This document shows positions 1-12,864 of a DNA stretch of 64,000 bases, in pieces. Source of the stretch: Berberis thunbergii (lineage: Eukaryota; Streptophyta; Magnoliopsida; Ranunculales; Berberidaceae); NCBI GenBank assembly GCA_003290165.1, contig QNQO01000512.1, positions 496,001-560,000 of the forward strand, written 5' to 3'. The first letter of the stretch is position 1. The number at the start of each line of letters is the position of its first letter. Under the pieces are notes generated by a model. The model saw only the letters and a program-made list of their open reading frames with translations. It had not been told where the DNA came from and did no database searches. The translations under genes and the position numbers were made by a program.

Positions 1-837
1 GGGATATTAGAAAATTCAATTGTGCTGTTTTGAAGCACCCACCTTGCATCTAGATTTATTGCTATCTAAATGGAGAGAGTTGCTGTTAGAATTTTGGTTA
101 TGCATTTGTATTTTCCATACTAAGGTTGTTCAAGAGAAAATGAAATATAGGTTTATATTGACTTGTGACATCAATTTATATTTTCCATAATGCAGCTAAA
201 CAATTAGAAAAATCAATTTCTATCAACACAATAAAGAGACAACCTAGTATGCTGTTTCATTCTCACTCATCATGCCATACTCTTTTTGTTCTGAGAAATA
301 CCTTTTGACAGTAAGTGCAAAGTAGTGTTCACAAATCACAACCAGAAAAATTGACACCCAATAACGTATGTATATATGTATAGATCACTGTGAGTAGCTA
401 GTTGCTATGTAGAAAAATGTTTCATTTATACATCAGTTTTTTTCTTATTCGTATGGATCACTAATACATCGTCTGCATTATATTTGATTTCCCATGATGA
501 ACTTTTTGAGTAATCCATTTAAATAGAAATCCATTTAAAATCTAAACTTTGTTGTAATTATGTGTGTTAATGGTGTTTTAGGACCTCAAAATTGCGTCTC
601 TCGTAGCAGCAGCATTGCGTCTCTCGTAGCAGCAGCAGCAGCATTGTTCCACTTTCTTTGTATTTGAGATATTTAAGTTTGTGTGTGTCATTGTATTTGA
701 GATATTATTTGACTCAATGTAATACATTTTCTTATTAATTACATTACTTTGCCTCCATTATTTGATAGATTTTGACTCAATGATTCAAAGTCATTTGATA
801 GCAAAAAAAAAAAAATTTAAAAAAAATATATATATAT
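1..837. other. AT-rich stretch without a recognisable gene
   Basis: No coding segment or splice-bounded exon could be supported here. The only visible structure is a short tandem duplication at about 593-646, in which a unit containing gcgtctctcgtagcagcag occurs twice, the second with extra gca triplets. The rest is AT-rich intergenic or old transposon sequence. Confidence 0.5.
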
Positions 838-1225
838 GCCACGGTTTTAAACCGTGGCTAACTATTGCAACGGCTAAAAACCGTGGCTAGGGTTAGCCAC
901 GGCTAAAAACCGTTGCTATCTTGTCAGACACGGTTTATAACCGTTGCTAATAACTACACTTTGTAACGGCTTCGAACCGTTGCTATTTTTGCCACGGCTT
1001 AAAACCGTTGCTATTATTATTGCAACGGTTTAGAACCGTTGCTAATTTCTGAAAATCACACCCCCCCCCCCATTCAAGCATAAAACTGTTGCTACAATGT
1101 TTAGCAACGGTTTATAGCCGTTACAAAGAATTTTGCGACGCCCCTGTAGTCCACGGCTCTTAGCCGTGGCAATGGCTTGCGCCCACGGCATAGAACCGTT
1201 GCTAATGGGGGTTTTTGGTGTAGTG
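838..1225. mobile_element. CACTA transposon end with palindromic subterminal repeats
   Basis: The right edge reads tttttggtgtagtg at 1212-1225, the inverse of cactacaccaaaaa, a CACTA-superfamily terminal inverted repeat. Inside it are about eight modules pairing gc(c/a)acgg with its inverse ccgt(g/t)gc around a short spacer, for example near 838-865, 880-915 and 1,018-1,045. Clustered subterminal motifs of this kind are typical of CACTA elements and are thought to bind the transposase. The opposite end was not found, so the piece is truncated or starts before the window. The adjoining 3-bp duplication could not be tested. Confidence 0.65.
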
Positions 1226-2137
1226 TGAGTAGTTACTTTGACGGGCACAAATATTAACTTGAGAATGCACAATATCAATCTGTAGACAATATAACAATGC
1301 ACAATAGTCAGTAAAAGCTCTCATTCACATTCAATAGATTACAATGGGGAGGAACGTTCGGAAGGACGTTGCTCAAGACTAATTCGATGCTATCGATCGA
1401 TGGAAATACAAGTTTGAAGTTGAAAAGCAATGCAAAGAAAACAATAAAAATGCTAGCGGTAGAGTCTGGCCCGACTATGCAATGGAGGCAACACGTCCTC
1501 ACAGTCAAGAACTCAAACCTTCCCCCTATAATATAGATGTTAAGCATTTGGGCACTTTTCAAAAGGGAGCATTGAGTTTTGAGACCATTAGGAAAGTCTT
1601 GAAAGGCCTCTGACCTTGGTTTCCCTGACCAACGGTACTAGTCCTAACACTTGGAATCCATTTTGAAGACCTTTTCAATGAAATATATAACTAAATTTTA
1701 AAATATATAATTATTATTAAAATAACTCTAATGCATTTCACATCATTAGTATTTTTCAAAAAAATGAGACGAGCCGATAATACTAGGAAAAAAGTAAGAA
1801 AGAATTTAAACGAACATCTTAATGCACATCTAAACAAAAATCGAACTTCGTATTTTAGCAAATTCAAATTTTGGGGGAAGAATTCACTCTTGATATTTGA
1901 ATTTTTTTTTCCCAACTGATTCAAATTTTGATTGAGTCTAAATCTAAAGTTTATAATATATATTTTACTTTAGAATATATTTGCACTTCAAAATTGATTG
2001 AGGGCGAAGTGGAGATGGTGGCGGGGATTTTCAATGCATGATATTTAATAATAAAAAATGTATGTAGACTATCAACGACATGGGGAATACCCTACTTAAA
2101 TAACAAGTTGTAAATATAATATTACTTATTTATGTTG

Positions 2138-2168
<31 letters not shown>

Positions 2169-2577
2169 TAAGTTGCTTGCAAAATTGGAAAATTTTGTCA
2201 AATCGTGTTATTTTTCCTATTGTTAGCGGAAAAACTATACTTAGCTCCCCATAAGCAAAAAATTGTCGAGAAAATTTTGCAACCTTTACAACCAAACATA
2301 CCCTTATGAATGGTTTTGAACGATAACATGGAGTGAGGAAAAAAATTTGCTCCTTGCATCATCGTCCAATAAGATCATGACATGTAGCATAACCACCATG
2401 TGATTATTATACTTTCTTTTACTTTTAGGTCATGTTTGGTTCACTACAAATCCACCTCAAATTCAATTAATTTGCTGAAACTTTTTATTTGCGAGATTAA
2501 CGGGTGTCATGGAAAATTTTATGGAAATTCTATTTGCAGTATTTATTATAAATGCAATGATTTTTAGAAAAATGGTT
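1226..2577. other. Intergenic, no gene seen; (ATT)n microsatellite
   Basis: The short open frames in this stretch have no recognisable domain and look like chance. A tta/att microsatellite of about ten triplets lies at 2,140-2,169. The rest is AT-rich and unassigned. Confidence 0.45.
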
Positions 2578-2725
2578 TGTTTTAGTTTGACACTCATTAG
2601 TTTATACTTATTAGAGTTTGACCCTCATTTTGAAAATAATTTTAGTTTAACACTCATTTTCTGACGGAATCGTTAAATCCACGTGATTGACTAGTCAAAA
2701 CTAATTTTTGGACCATTTTACCCTA
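2578..2725 (+). repeat. Dispersed ~150-bp repeat, copy 1 of 3
   Basis: This stretch contains tttagtttgacactcattag, then gagtttgacc, ttctgacgga and gattgactagtcaaaac. It matches the segment at 56,705-56,858 in the same orientation and the one at 58,247-58,400 in inverse orientation. The other two copies form the ends of an inverted-repeat segment, so this one is probably a solo end or solo MITE of the same family. Confidence 0.7.
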
Positions 2726-2733
2726 AACCAAAA

Positions 2734-4439
2734 ATTCTCCACCCCCTCATTTCTTATTTCTCCGTGCAACTCTTTTTATTTTCTTGCTCTATGCAACTCT
2801 TCTCCTCTTCCAACTAGAACCTCACCCCCAAATCACAACCCCCGTTGTCAAATAAAGACATACTTCTCTATCTTTTACTAGTTGGCCTTCACCACCTAAC
2901 TAGCTTTAAACAGGTGCATTATTAATATTAATATTACACCCAACCAAACAAATCCCTCCAATCATCTCTATTTCTCTCAAATCTGATCGGTGATGATGAT
3001 AATAGTAATCTAAACTTGAAGAGAAAAAAGGTATTCCAATGAATAGTAAAGAAATTAAGGCAACCATTCTTGAGAAATGCATTTGCTTTCTAGGCTTGGC
3101 CGTAAATTTGTTATATGGATGTCGGGATTCATTTTAAATGGATGTCAAAGTTCACTTAATTAAATTATGATATCAAAATTTCCCCCTATATTAAACAAAT
3201 CAAATTTTTGCGTGACGAAATAATCTAATTGCATTGCTCAAATAATGTTGACCGATAATGACGAATGTGAACTATTTCGTCCAAAAGTGTTTCGCACGAC
3301 GCTTACTTATTTTTCGTCGTGCTAACACAAAAACTTGGCGTGTTTCTGGCGCGTAAAGAAAATTTTGAAAACTGTCACGATGAAAGTGTTTGATTTATAA
3401 GGACAAAGGTGTTCGTCCCACAAGATTTGCCTTTTAAATTAAACATTCGTAAAGAGATCGCTAGAGAGTTTGCAGCTAAGAGATTTTTGACCTCTCTCTC
3501 TCTAGTTTATTAGCTCGTCATCGACGACGACATCGCATCTCCGTCTCCATCATCCTTTAAACCCTGGTCTCATATTTCTTCTCGCGTTATGTCTCTTTTC
3601 ATCTTATGGTACCTTTTTGCTCTTCATTTTGTCTACAATATTTGCTTCTTGGCTCTTCAATTGCTTTGCGATAGAGGTTTTTAGGGTTGAAATGCAGTTG
3701 TTTGTGGAATCACTAAGTTTCTTGACTCGGCGTTGCTTATTGGCTATGTTGATGTGTTGTTTTTTAGACAAAAGTAGAAGATTTTGGATTTGAATGACAA
3801 TGTTGGTTTGTGTTTTAGTTTTTCATCTTGAAATTTGTGGACTTTTCAAGGATTTCTTGCTGAAAAGCTAACATTTTATAATAAAATGGGATTTTGTTGT
3901 CTTTTCAATTCATTCTCCATGTTTTGTTTGATCGTGTTCTACTCTTCAGCATGATAGGTTTGATGATCACCTAGAGCTCATACTTGTGTTGATTTTTCGT
4001 TGAATTTGATATTAACTGTGTTAGATTTGCAAAATTTGTGTTTTTTTTACTATTCAGTCAACAGAATCACTAAAACTCAGGTTGTGTTTAGTTCAAAATC
4101 AATTTTTTTTTCAAAAGGGGGAGAATGAAAAATATGGATTTGATGCGAACTCTATCCTCTAGTATCTTTTTGTACTTTTTACAATATCCTAGGTATTGTA
4201 TATGCATTGATTTCATTACTTTGAGTCCAAGGTACCTTTCAATCTCTCTGATATGCTCTACACTGTAGCATGGGTGTTTTGTCTTTGATCCAAATGAGAA
4301 GATATGTTCTTTATTTTAGAATCTATCTAATATGATGGCTAGAACATACACTGTCACTCAGTGAACAAGTGCTATGAATTGGATTATTTGTAGTAGATAC
4401 TCATAAGCGTTTCCATGTTTGAGAATTCCTAGTACTTGG
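2734..4439. other. Unassigned DNA left of the Tat element
   Basis: No coding exon is supported. At about 3,205-3,420 there are repeated cgtc/gacg motifs such as cgtgacgaaat, tttcgtcc and ttttcgtcgtgc. They resemble the motif-rich interior of a CACTA end and recall the gcgac/gtcgc motifs at 20,690-21,120. At 3,480-3,600 a CT-rich tract followed by aaaccctggtctc looks like a plant 5' leader but leads to no coding frame. Sequence up to 4,439 is interrupted by the Tat insertion. Confidence 0.35.
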
Positions 4440-5096
4440 TGTTGATACATCAAACCGTCCTCTGATCATCACCGTACACGTGTCATGATAATCTCATTAA
4501 CAGAACAAAGTAGACCTGATTGCACGCCCAATCTAGCAAGGCCCAGGCAACATTAAGCCCATTATTGGAAGGATCCAAAAGGTCGGACCCATATTGCAAC
4601 GCGCCACTAAGCCCACGCGTCATGCGGTCAAGCCTAATACTCGTAAGCCCTGACAAGGCAAGAATAAGCCCTGAAAAGGCAAGTATCTGAGGGATCGACC
4701 CAAGACAGAATATAAAATGGGCAAGGAAACTTCCTTGCATGGACAACACTTAGAAAGGGAAACCTCTCTCACAGAACTAGGAGCACAATTCGTGTAAGGA
4801 AACTACCCTACATGGACAGCTCCCAACTAGGAAAGAATTTCTAGCGAGATCTATTTCCCTAAACTATGCCACCGAAGACCTAGCCGAACAAGGAATGTCA
4901 CACTATAAAAGGGAGATAAGGTCGATGAACTAAGGTATGCTACAAAAACCCAATTTACAGTTGTAAGCCTCTCCTAACATTATCTAACTTGAGCATTGGA
5001 GTGCCATCGACCGCCACATGGTGGTCTTTGGATCATGTGTGCTACTTGTGCATGTCTAGGTAAAAGAAATAAAGAGAGCATTAATCGACTACATCA
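4440..5096 (+). repeat. 5' LTR of the Tat element
   Basis: It starts TGTTGATACATC and ends ACATCA. It aligns along its whole length with 13,175-13,870. A TATA box (tataaaa, 4,904-4,910) precedes gggagataagg. The 3' LTR has about 45 bp near 13,436-13,480 that are absent here. The divergence between the two LTRs is visible by eye, so the insertion is old. Confidence 0.88.
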
Positions 5097-5120
5097 GTTT
5101 GGTGCCATCTGTGGGGAACA
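5097..5120 (+). other. Primer-binding site of the Tat element
   Basis: Directly after the LTR the sequence reads tttggtgccatctgtgggga. It resembles the tRNA-Asp-type primer site tggcgccg... used by many plant gypsy elements, with mismatches. The equivalent site after the 3' LTR (13,871-13,892) reads tttggcaccgtccgtgggga. Confidence 0.6.
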
Positions 5121-5173
5121 ATAGAGTTCCTTAAAAGAAACAATAATACAACCTTTCCCAAAAAACCTGAAAG

Positions 5174-7170
5174 ATGGTGACAACAAGGTCTCGCAACAGT
5201 AGATATGCTGTGGAACCTTCAAATGCTCGAACCAGCAAAGCGCCGCCTGCTCCGACACCACCACCACCACGAGAGGAACCCTCTTAGATCCCGCGTCGAT
5301 GGCAGCCACAGAGGACCCAATGGTGGACCTACTGTCAACCCAGATACAACAAATTGCACAAACGGTAGAGCACTCAAACAACAGAATCCTCCACCCGCAG
5401 AAGAAGACTATGAACTGCAAAAAGCCCAGTCCCCAGAGAGCTCCATAGAACACGTTAAGGAGAGTCACACTGCCACAACAGATTCTCAATAGATCAGAGG
5501 TGGAGGAGTGGCCAACACAGACCCAACGTCTTGAGCCAACAGGCATGTTTCGTACAACCCCATCCGGAACGAGGCCACAAACCTAGATGTACTGTTTAAT
5601 CTCACGGTCCCCCCATTCTTGGATCATATTATGGACGAACCACTGCCGAAGAAGTACACACCACCGAAGCTGGAGTTTTACAACGGGATAGGAGACTCAT
5701 CCAATCAATTGCTCTTCTTTTAGCACGTTATAGCACTCAAGGAAGGGTCTGATGCGATAATGTGTTGATCATTCCCTATCAGCCAGAAGAAGTCAGCACT
5801 GAACTGGTTCCATAGCTTCCCTTCGAGGTCTATCGATTCATTCTGAACATTGGTAATGATGTTCCTCGCACGCTTCGCGGGCAACCAACAAATCAGGAAA
5901 GGCCCACATTATATGTTGACCGTAAAGCAAAAGTAGAACAAGACATTGAGGGAGTATGTCACTCATTTCAACGATGAGTTGACCCTAATCGACAGCTGTA
6001 GTGATGACATTGCCATCACAACTTTCACTTCGGGTCTGAGAAGAGGCAAGTTCTACGACTTCCTTACTCTGGACCCCCTAACCAATGTGACAAACCTGCT
6101 GAGGGATGGCTAGAGATATATAAATTTAGATGAGATGTTGACCGCCAGGAAGATGACGACGAGTACAAGAGAAAGCACATTGACAGCAAGACCGACTCGG
6201 GCAGCACAAGGCAGGACAATGCCTCTAATTATGTCGGGTCCAAATCTGTCACTCCTCTCAACACCAGTCTACCCCGACATCCTTGATTCCATCAAGGATT
6301 GAAAAAAACTAAAGTGGCTTCCTAACCAACGAGGAGACCCTACTCGTTGCAACAAGAGCAAATACTGCGTCTACCACAAGGAAGGCGGACACGATACTGA
6401 GGATTGTAGAAACCTCAGAGGAGAAGTTGAGTACTGGATCAAGAAAGGAAAGCTCAAGGAGTTCCTAGGCTCAAACAGGAGGCAAGGTCGGGAAAAGGAA
6501 AGAGCAGACGATGTCAAGGAGATTAAAAAGAAGCTCCTAGCATCATGTGTGTCCTCTACGTGGTCGGTTCCGAAGGTGAGCAATCTAACAGATCTCGCAA
6601 GAAGACGCTAACCAAGATATGAACACCATCTTAATGTGAGGACCAACAGGTACAACATGCACGAGTTCACAACTTGATCCCACCACTGATGTTTACGGAA
6701 ACATATCTCCATGGAGTACATTCTCTTCATAATGGCGCCCTAATTATCTCTGTCTTCATCGCTAAGTGGGAGGTAAAGAGGGCCTTAGTGGATATAGGAA
6801 GTTCACTCAATGTCATGTTTCTCAGTGCATTTCCGCAACATGAAACTATAGGAGAAAGACTTAACCCCCACTACCCACCCCATGGTCGAATTCTGTGGAA
6901 AGAAGTGTTTCCCCATCGAAAAGATCAATCTAATGGTGGAGGTGGGATAGCCACAATTACAGAAGTACCTTGTCCAAAACTTTATGGTGGTTGACGGTCC
7001 GTCCACCTAAAACATTATTCTGGGAAGCCGTGGCGTCATCATATAGAGCAGTAGTTTCCATTCTGCACCAATGCATGAAATATACAGCTAACCAGGCCCA
7101 AAGAACTATCCAAGGAGACCAACCTGCAGCAAGAGACTGACATTATGCAACCCTGAAACATCTGAATTGT
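5174..7170 (+). pseudogene. Degenerate gag-protease of the Tat element
   Basis: An ATG at 5,174 opens a frame beginning MVTTRSRNSRYAVEPSNART that soon stops. Gag-like sequence continues in shifted frames: PPKLEFYNGIGDSS near 5,660, then LREYVTHFNDELTLIDSC near 5,945-5,995, then a zinc-knuckle-like block at about 6,355-6,410 (KYCVYHKEGGHDTEDC). Protease sequence follows. The motif ALVDIGSSLNVMF at about 6,783-6,825 matches the catalytic D-T/S-G region, with I in place of T. MVVDGPST and a degraded continuation run to about 7,170. There are many stops and frameshifts, so no product is expected. Normally gag forms the particle and protease cleaves the polyprotein. The expected polymerase region after it is missing. 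Confidence 0.75.
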
Positions 7171-9149
7171 TGCCAATTGCAGCTCGGGCCTGCGAAACAA
7201 AAATGTCAGACACCAGGCAGAGACAAAATAGGAAAATCATTTTGCTAAGGTGAAGGAGCCCCGACAACCAAAGTGTAGCTATGCAGAAAGCCAGAATTCA
7301 GAGCTGGCAGTGCAATCCAGACTAATATAAAGCTAAGTAACGATACTTCAGCAAACGGGCACCTACTCTAAGAGTTGTTAATCAGCAAGGAACTATCCGC
7401 CAACACGAAATCCATTATTCAATAACTTTGCTAGCTTTTCCAAAACAAGATACTTCGCTAGAAGGACTATGCAATGGGAGTCAGGACCATATGCGCCTCC
7501 GTCAGGGTCGGATTAGCTTAGTCCCTGCACGGAGTGAAACTATTTTGTTACTTTGATTTCATTTTTTGTTTTCTTTTTTTTATTTCAGTTTAGAAGAATT
7601 GTTCGTACCAGACACATTCAAGAAATAAAATAGATTTTATTGATTGCAATGAATGTTATTACATAGCTTGCCGACCAACTAGTACAAAAGTTTATGCACT
7701 ACAAGTATGTAAGTCCGACACAAGTATCTATCCACTGAAACAAGCGTAAAGATTGCACTTTGCCAATCTGCATCTAGAAGAGAATGTGGTGAAAGTAGAC
7801 TCAATTCATTGGTTCGTCGAATCACCTTACAAGGATGATTTGAAGGTAGCAACTTGAACCTCGAAACGAAATACAGACATATTTGTTCCACTCATCTTCC
7901 TCCAGAAGAGAAGGTTGTAAAAGTAAAGTACTTGAAGAAGGCTGCAAGTACTCCCTCGATTATTTGCTCTGCCAATCTGCCTAGTGAAGAGGAACAGAAA
8001 ATAAATGAAAATATCCGTGAATAGAGTCAAATCATCGGGGTCTCACAGTGCTGCCAAATGGGGAAGCCTCTCAAATATGTAATGCCTGAGGTGACGCAGA
8101 GATACAACCCCAAAAATGAAAGTTGTGTCCGTCAACGCTCCAATCAACCATAAACTAGCTACAGGGACCATCCCCCAACAGCAGTGACGGATGAGAGATC
8201 GTGGGAGCACAGGAAGATGGAAGGCATACCTGACCCTCGAGGGGAAGTCTGTAACTCTTCTTCGCAATGTAAGAAGATATTACAAGATCTCATGGGATCA
8301 ATCAGATGCCCACCCAAATCAGGTGGCATCACATAGCAAGTCTTATAAAGATTCATCACCACAAATTTTAGAACATTCGAAGACTCCAATAAAGAAGATT
8401 TTCCTTCAGCCTTTGGAAAACCCAAATCATATTCTTTGGTAAGATGCATTTGATTAACATGCTCTACTATTCTCATTTTAGTGCTTGAACGAAGAACGAC
8501 CAACCTATATATAGGTGTGATGGTTTACGAAGCAGCATCAACCAACAATTACTTCAACATTAAATGTTGTACGGGAAATCAAAAAATGACGATTCCAATT
8601 GCAACTGCACGAGTCCACATACTTCGAATTAATGATCCTGCAAGTAGCCCCATTAACTGGGAGAGTAACCGATACTAAACTGTATCGCAATATGCATCGT
8701 ACACCTGGCATGCTGATCTACAAAGATTATTTCTAATTGGGCCCCTCAACTAATGGGCCCAAGTTTATGCCTGCTAGATCCAGCCCAACACATGCAAAGG
8801 TACAAACAACAAAGGCTTTGAGCACCCATGGAATAAGGAGCACGCCTACAGAGCATTATAAGTAAATCCAAGGCATCAGCCCTATTGTTATTCCATTGTT
8901 ATTCATTAAAGCTGGTCAATCTATTATTAGTCCGATCAATTGATCCGAATCTTGAATCAGACTGCTAGGCAAACTAAGTCAGGACACCCAAGTCAGACTT
9001 ACACGCCCAAAGTATTATTCTGACCAAAGTTCAATCAGCTCCGACTGATTACAATAGCTTCTAGTCCGCTACAACAACTAGCCCACCAAAAGGAGACGAT
9101 GATGGGTTAGAAAGTGGGAACTTAGTCAGCATTTTTAACACTTGACCGC
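7171..9149. other. Non-coding interior of the Tat element
   Basis: No polymerase domain is recognisable between the protease remnant and the tandem array, although RT, RNase H and integrase would be expected here in a full-length relative. Short frames in both directions have no domain. A pyrimidine-rich tract occurs at 7,545-7,590. Confidence 0.5.
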
Positions 9150-9930
9150 GATGGCTTCCCGGGGACCATTGCCCAACTGTAGATAATGGTCGTTGAACCT
9201 AACCAAAGCTTAGGTGGTTTTGACCTATGACGATAGCTTCTGGTATGCTCTAATGCCCAGTTCGTTAAACGAGTGTCAACGGTTTATAGAGTGGCAACTC
9301 AGTCAATGTTCTTATGCCTGTTCGAGATGGATTGCCAGGGATCATTGTCCAAACATGGGCAATAGTGATCAAACCCAACCAAAGCTTAGTCAGTTACGAC
9401 CGAGAACTATGGCTTCTGGTATGCTCAAAGCCTAGTCCGGCAATAAGGGATTCAATGACTTAGAAAGTGAGAATCTAGTTAGCGCTCTTGGCATCTAATT
9501 AAGATGGATTGCCAGGGATCACCACTCGTACGTAGACGGTGATCGTCAAACCTGATCAAAGTTTAGTCAATGGTCGCAGATGACGATGGCTTCTAGTCTA
9601 CATGCGCGGATTCTGACGGCCTAGAAAGTGGGAGCTTAGTCAGCGCGACGACACCTGGTCGCAATGGACTAAGGATCATTGGCCAACTATGGATAATGAT
9701 CGTCAAACGCTGTCAAAGTTTAGTCAGAATGACTAACGATGATAACTTCTGGCTTACTCCAATTCCTAGTTCGCCAAAAATGAAACAATATGGGTTGGAA
9801 AGTCGTAGTCTGATAAGTGCCCTCGACGCCTGATCAAGTTGACTTGCCAGGGACCACCATGGTCGCTAAACCTGGCCTCGATTTAGTCAGTTATCACTAG
9901 CGATAACAACCTCTGATCCAACTACGCCTA
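9150..9930. repeat. ~175-bp tandem repeat array inside the Tat element
   Basis: Five diverged units are marked by (g)ccaggga(t/c)ca(t/c) at about 9,159, 9,337, 9,511, 9,672 and 9,849, giving spacings of 178, 174, 161 and 177 bp. Each unit also carries aaagctta/aaagttta-gtca and a gat(g/a)gcttctggt-like block. Tandem repeats in the 3' non-coding part are common in Tat and Ogre elements and can seed satellite DNA. Confidence 0.75.
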
Positions 9931-10362
9931 TTCCACAAATAGCAGGTAAAGACAAGTTGACAGTCCGATCAGAGCTTAGGAAGCTCAACTCAAATGACTT
10001 GTGAGGATTGTTGTCCGATCATCTACAACGGTGCACGTGCTGTGACCACATTCTAATTAATTAGCTTATATTAGCAACAACAACAACTGGTTCAACAAAC
10101 AGCTAAACCGCCAGACAAAGGGTTAATTACACTCCTTGATCTCTAAGAGGACTTTGGCCAGAATTGCACGAACTATTGCAACACAAGTAGTCAGAACTCT
10201 TACCAGCAGATCAATCATAAAGCTTCTTGGCCTAGCAGAGCCCCTCGTCTAACAATTAATATTGAATTTGAGCAAAGTAGGTAAAACCTAATAGAAAACC
10301 GAAGGAAAAATGAACATATATAGAGTATTATTCATTTGCAAGCTAAAAAGAAAATACAAGGT

Positions 10363-12864
10363 TTACTCCTCATCAGGAGAAGAGTCAAATACAACAAAGT
10401 CGGATTTACCAGGAGAAGAAGCAGGAGACACATTTGTACGCGTTGCCTCTCGATCACCCTCATCAGGGCCGCCTTTTTCTTCTGACGGATCGAGGGCCAC
10501 TCCAAACTCTGCGTATGCAATCTCTTTATAATAGGAGAGATCCCAGTCAGGATGCTCCTCCTTCATCAGATGCAACAAGTCCAGCCTTCCATGCACGACT
10601 CTGCTAAACTCAAACGTGCCCTAGGTCTTAAAAAGCTTCTTCTCAGGCACCCTTGATTCAGCAAGCTCCTGCTCCAGCTTGCATGATAGCATGTCAGTCT
10701 TGGACTGTTCGACACCCAACTTATCATTAATAGTGCATAGCTCTTTTTGTGCAAAAAGGAGCTATTTTTTAGCGGTCCACACACTCTTGGAATTAAAATC
10801 AATGTCAGCCTCCAACTGGTGACATCAGACAATCTATTTGGACTCCTTCTTGACCCTCTCAGTGTGCAGAGTCTACACTCCAGCCATAGTCTCGTGAGCA
10901 AGCTGCAAGTCACGACGGACAAGGTTCAATTCATTTTCGAACCGATCCCTCGTGGACACGGCCTCCGCCAAGTCAGACTCAAGCACTTCCAAGTGAAATT
11001 TATGAGCTTCCAATCTTGTGTACTAGGAGTCTGCTCTAGTATCTGAGTAAGCTTCAAGTTGCTTCTTCAATGAATCAATCTCATAAAGAGCGTTAGAGTA
11101 TGACTTCTGCAAGTTTCCAAAGACTCGCTCCATAGTATACACTCTCTCACGAGCGACCTCAACTTCAGTTCCAGCTGCGGCCACTTGATTTAGGTATGAC
11201 ATCCCCAGCAGAAGATGTTTCTGCCCTTTATCCATTCGCTCTCCCACTGGTTCCAGAGCACAGTTTGCCAGCCAATCATTCCACCTGCTAATATGCTTTC
11301 TTGAAGCGTAAGAAATGTCAACCTTTTGATGCCAAGCTTAGTTGCTCATCCTTACTATGTCTAGAGCAAACAGATTGATCCGTGCATCCGGATAGAGATC
11401 CTTTGGGATTGAATCACCCCAGCACCATCCTTGATTGTCTTTAGTGCATCAGGGCCCTCATCCACAGATTTCCCTTTGCCCACAACAATCTTCTCTCTTT
11501 CACGCGTCGATTCAGCATCAGTTGATGGAGGGAAGCGAGTTATTCCTTGGACTCGTCGTCAATTCTATGTGGGGACGAGAATGAAATGGAAGACAATACT
11601 GGTGACGCAGAGGGGACCCTTCACCATAAGGTCGACGACCGGACGATTATACAAAAGGTTCATGATCCAGTGAAGGGCGGAGCTCAAAGTTCTTCATTGA
11701 AAAGGGACGACCAGGCGAAGCTTCCACGCCCGATTACAGTAGCATTTTGTTCAGAACCTATGCCTACTCTGTACTCAGTTTGGTTACAACCTCCATGTCC
11801 ATCATTTGTAGATACTCCATCTCCAAGTCAGAAAGGGAGATAGGGAACTTGGCATGAGCATCACACCTCTCGAAAACAACATTATCCGCCCTGGTGGACG
11901 AATCAGACACTTGCCCAACAACATCACGTACCTCGGACAAAACCAAGCGCCTACAGACAGGTCTAGACAAGGATCGTGACCTCTTCAGATGCATAGGATA
12001 AGGAAGCGCCTCATTTATTTCTGCCTTCCTTGAAGGGCTTGGAACTTTAATCTTGGAAAGTTTCCTCTTCCTTGAAGCAGATACACCTTCAGCCTTTGGC
12101 TTCGAAACCCAAAAAAGAATGGGAGCCCCATGCCAATGACCTCACAGTCCGCTATGCTTGACATTAGAAGACTCAATGACATCCTCTATCCACAGACAAG
12201 GCATATCGCAAAATGCAACCAAAATTGCTTTACCCGAAGCAGAAAATGGTGAAGTTGGGAATTTCCCTATGTAAAGCGCAAAAGTCAAGCTGATATGCAG
12301 TTAAACACAAAGAAGACCATAAAAATAATTGAACTTACTTAGTTGTCTAAATTCCCGCTGGACCAGACGACCAACAAGCTCAAAATACTTCGAGTCCGTA
12401 GGAGCCATGAAATAGAACTTCTGCCAAAATTTAAAATCATCAGGCAGATTACCATAGCAATCTGGCAATGTCAGCAGTCACACAGTGTGCTCATTTATCC
12501 GAGGGGAAGTAAGCAATTGGATCGTCCTCGAAGATACTCGGACACCAGCGTCCTTAGTCCTAATCAGAATGGCAATCACAGTCCTTACCCGTTCGACACT
12601 AGTTGAACAGGTGCAATGCCGAGGTACGCCAGGAACTCCCAAATCTCCTTGATAAAAGGAAAGCGGACACTCCATTAAAGCATAACTTAGTAAGGACAAA
12701 TACCCCTCAAAAGGAAACAATGGCGTCAGATCAGTGCTCAAAGTGCCGAGCACCAGATAATCAGGAATCCCGTATGTTTTACGAAGGACTTCTAGATCCG
12801 ATTTGGAGAGCAGCCACTCTTCAAAGAACTTTCGACCCTTAGCGAACAGTTCATTGGAAAGCTA
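10363..12864 (-). pseudogene. Degenerate antisense extra ORF of the Tat element
   Basis: A minus-strand coding remnant opposite to gag. It starts with an ATG at about 12,875 (MAGQK then a stop). It continues as KFFEEWLLSKSDLEVL and RKTYGIPDYLVLGTLST near 12,700-12,810, then after a frameshift as EIWEFLAYLGIAPVQL near 12,600-12,650. A Lys/Arg/Ser-rich middle region at 11,990-12,110 leads into a frame ending near 11,764. The C-terminal part holds a Glu/Arg/Leu-rich coiled-coil-like stretch (MERVFGNLQKSYSNALYEID, 11,060-11,130). It ends with an acidic tail closing at 10,363. Antisense extra ORFs of unknown function are known in Tat-lineage elements, and this matches in position, orientation and general sequence type. 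Several stops and frameshifts show it is dead. Confidence 0.6.

Noticed and set aside
5094..5546. 150-codon minus-strand frame at the start of the Tat element
   Set aside because: It overlaps the primer site and the beginning of gag on the other strand, and no domain is visible.
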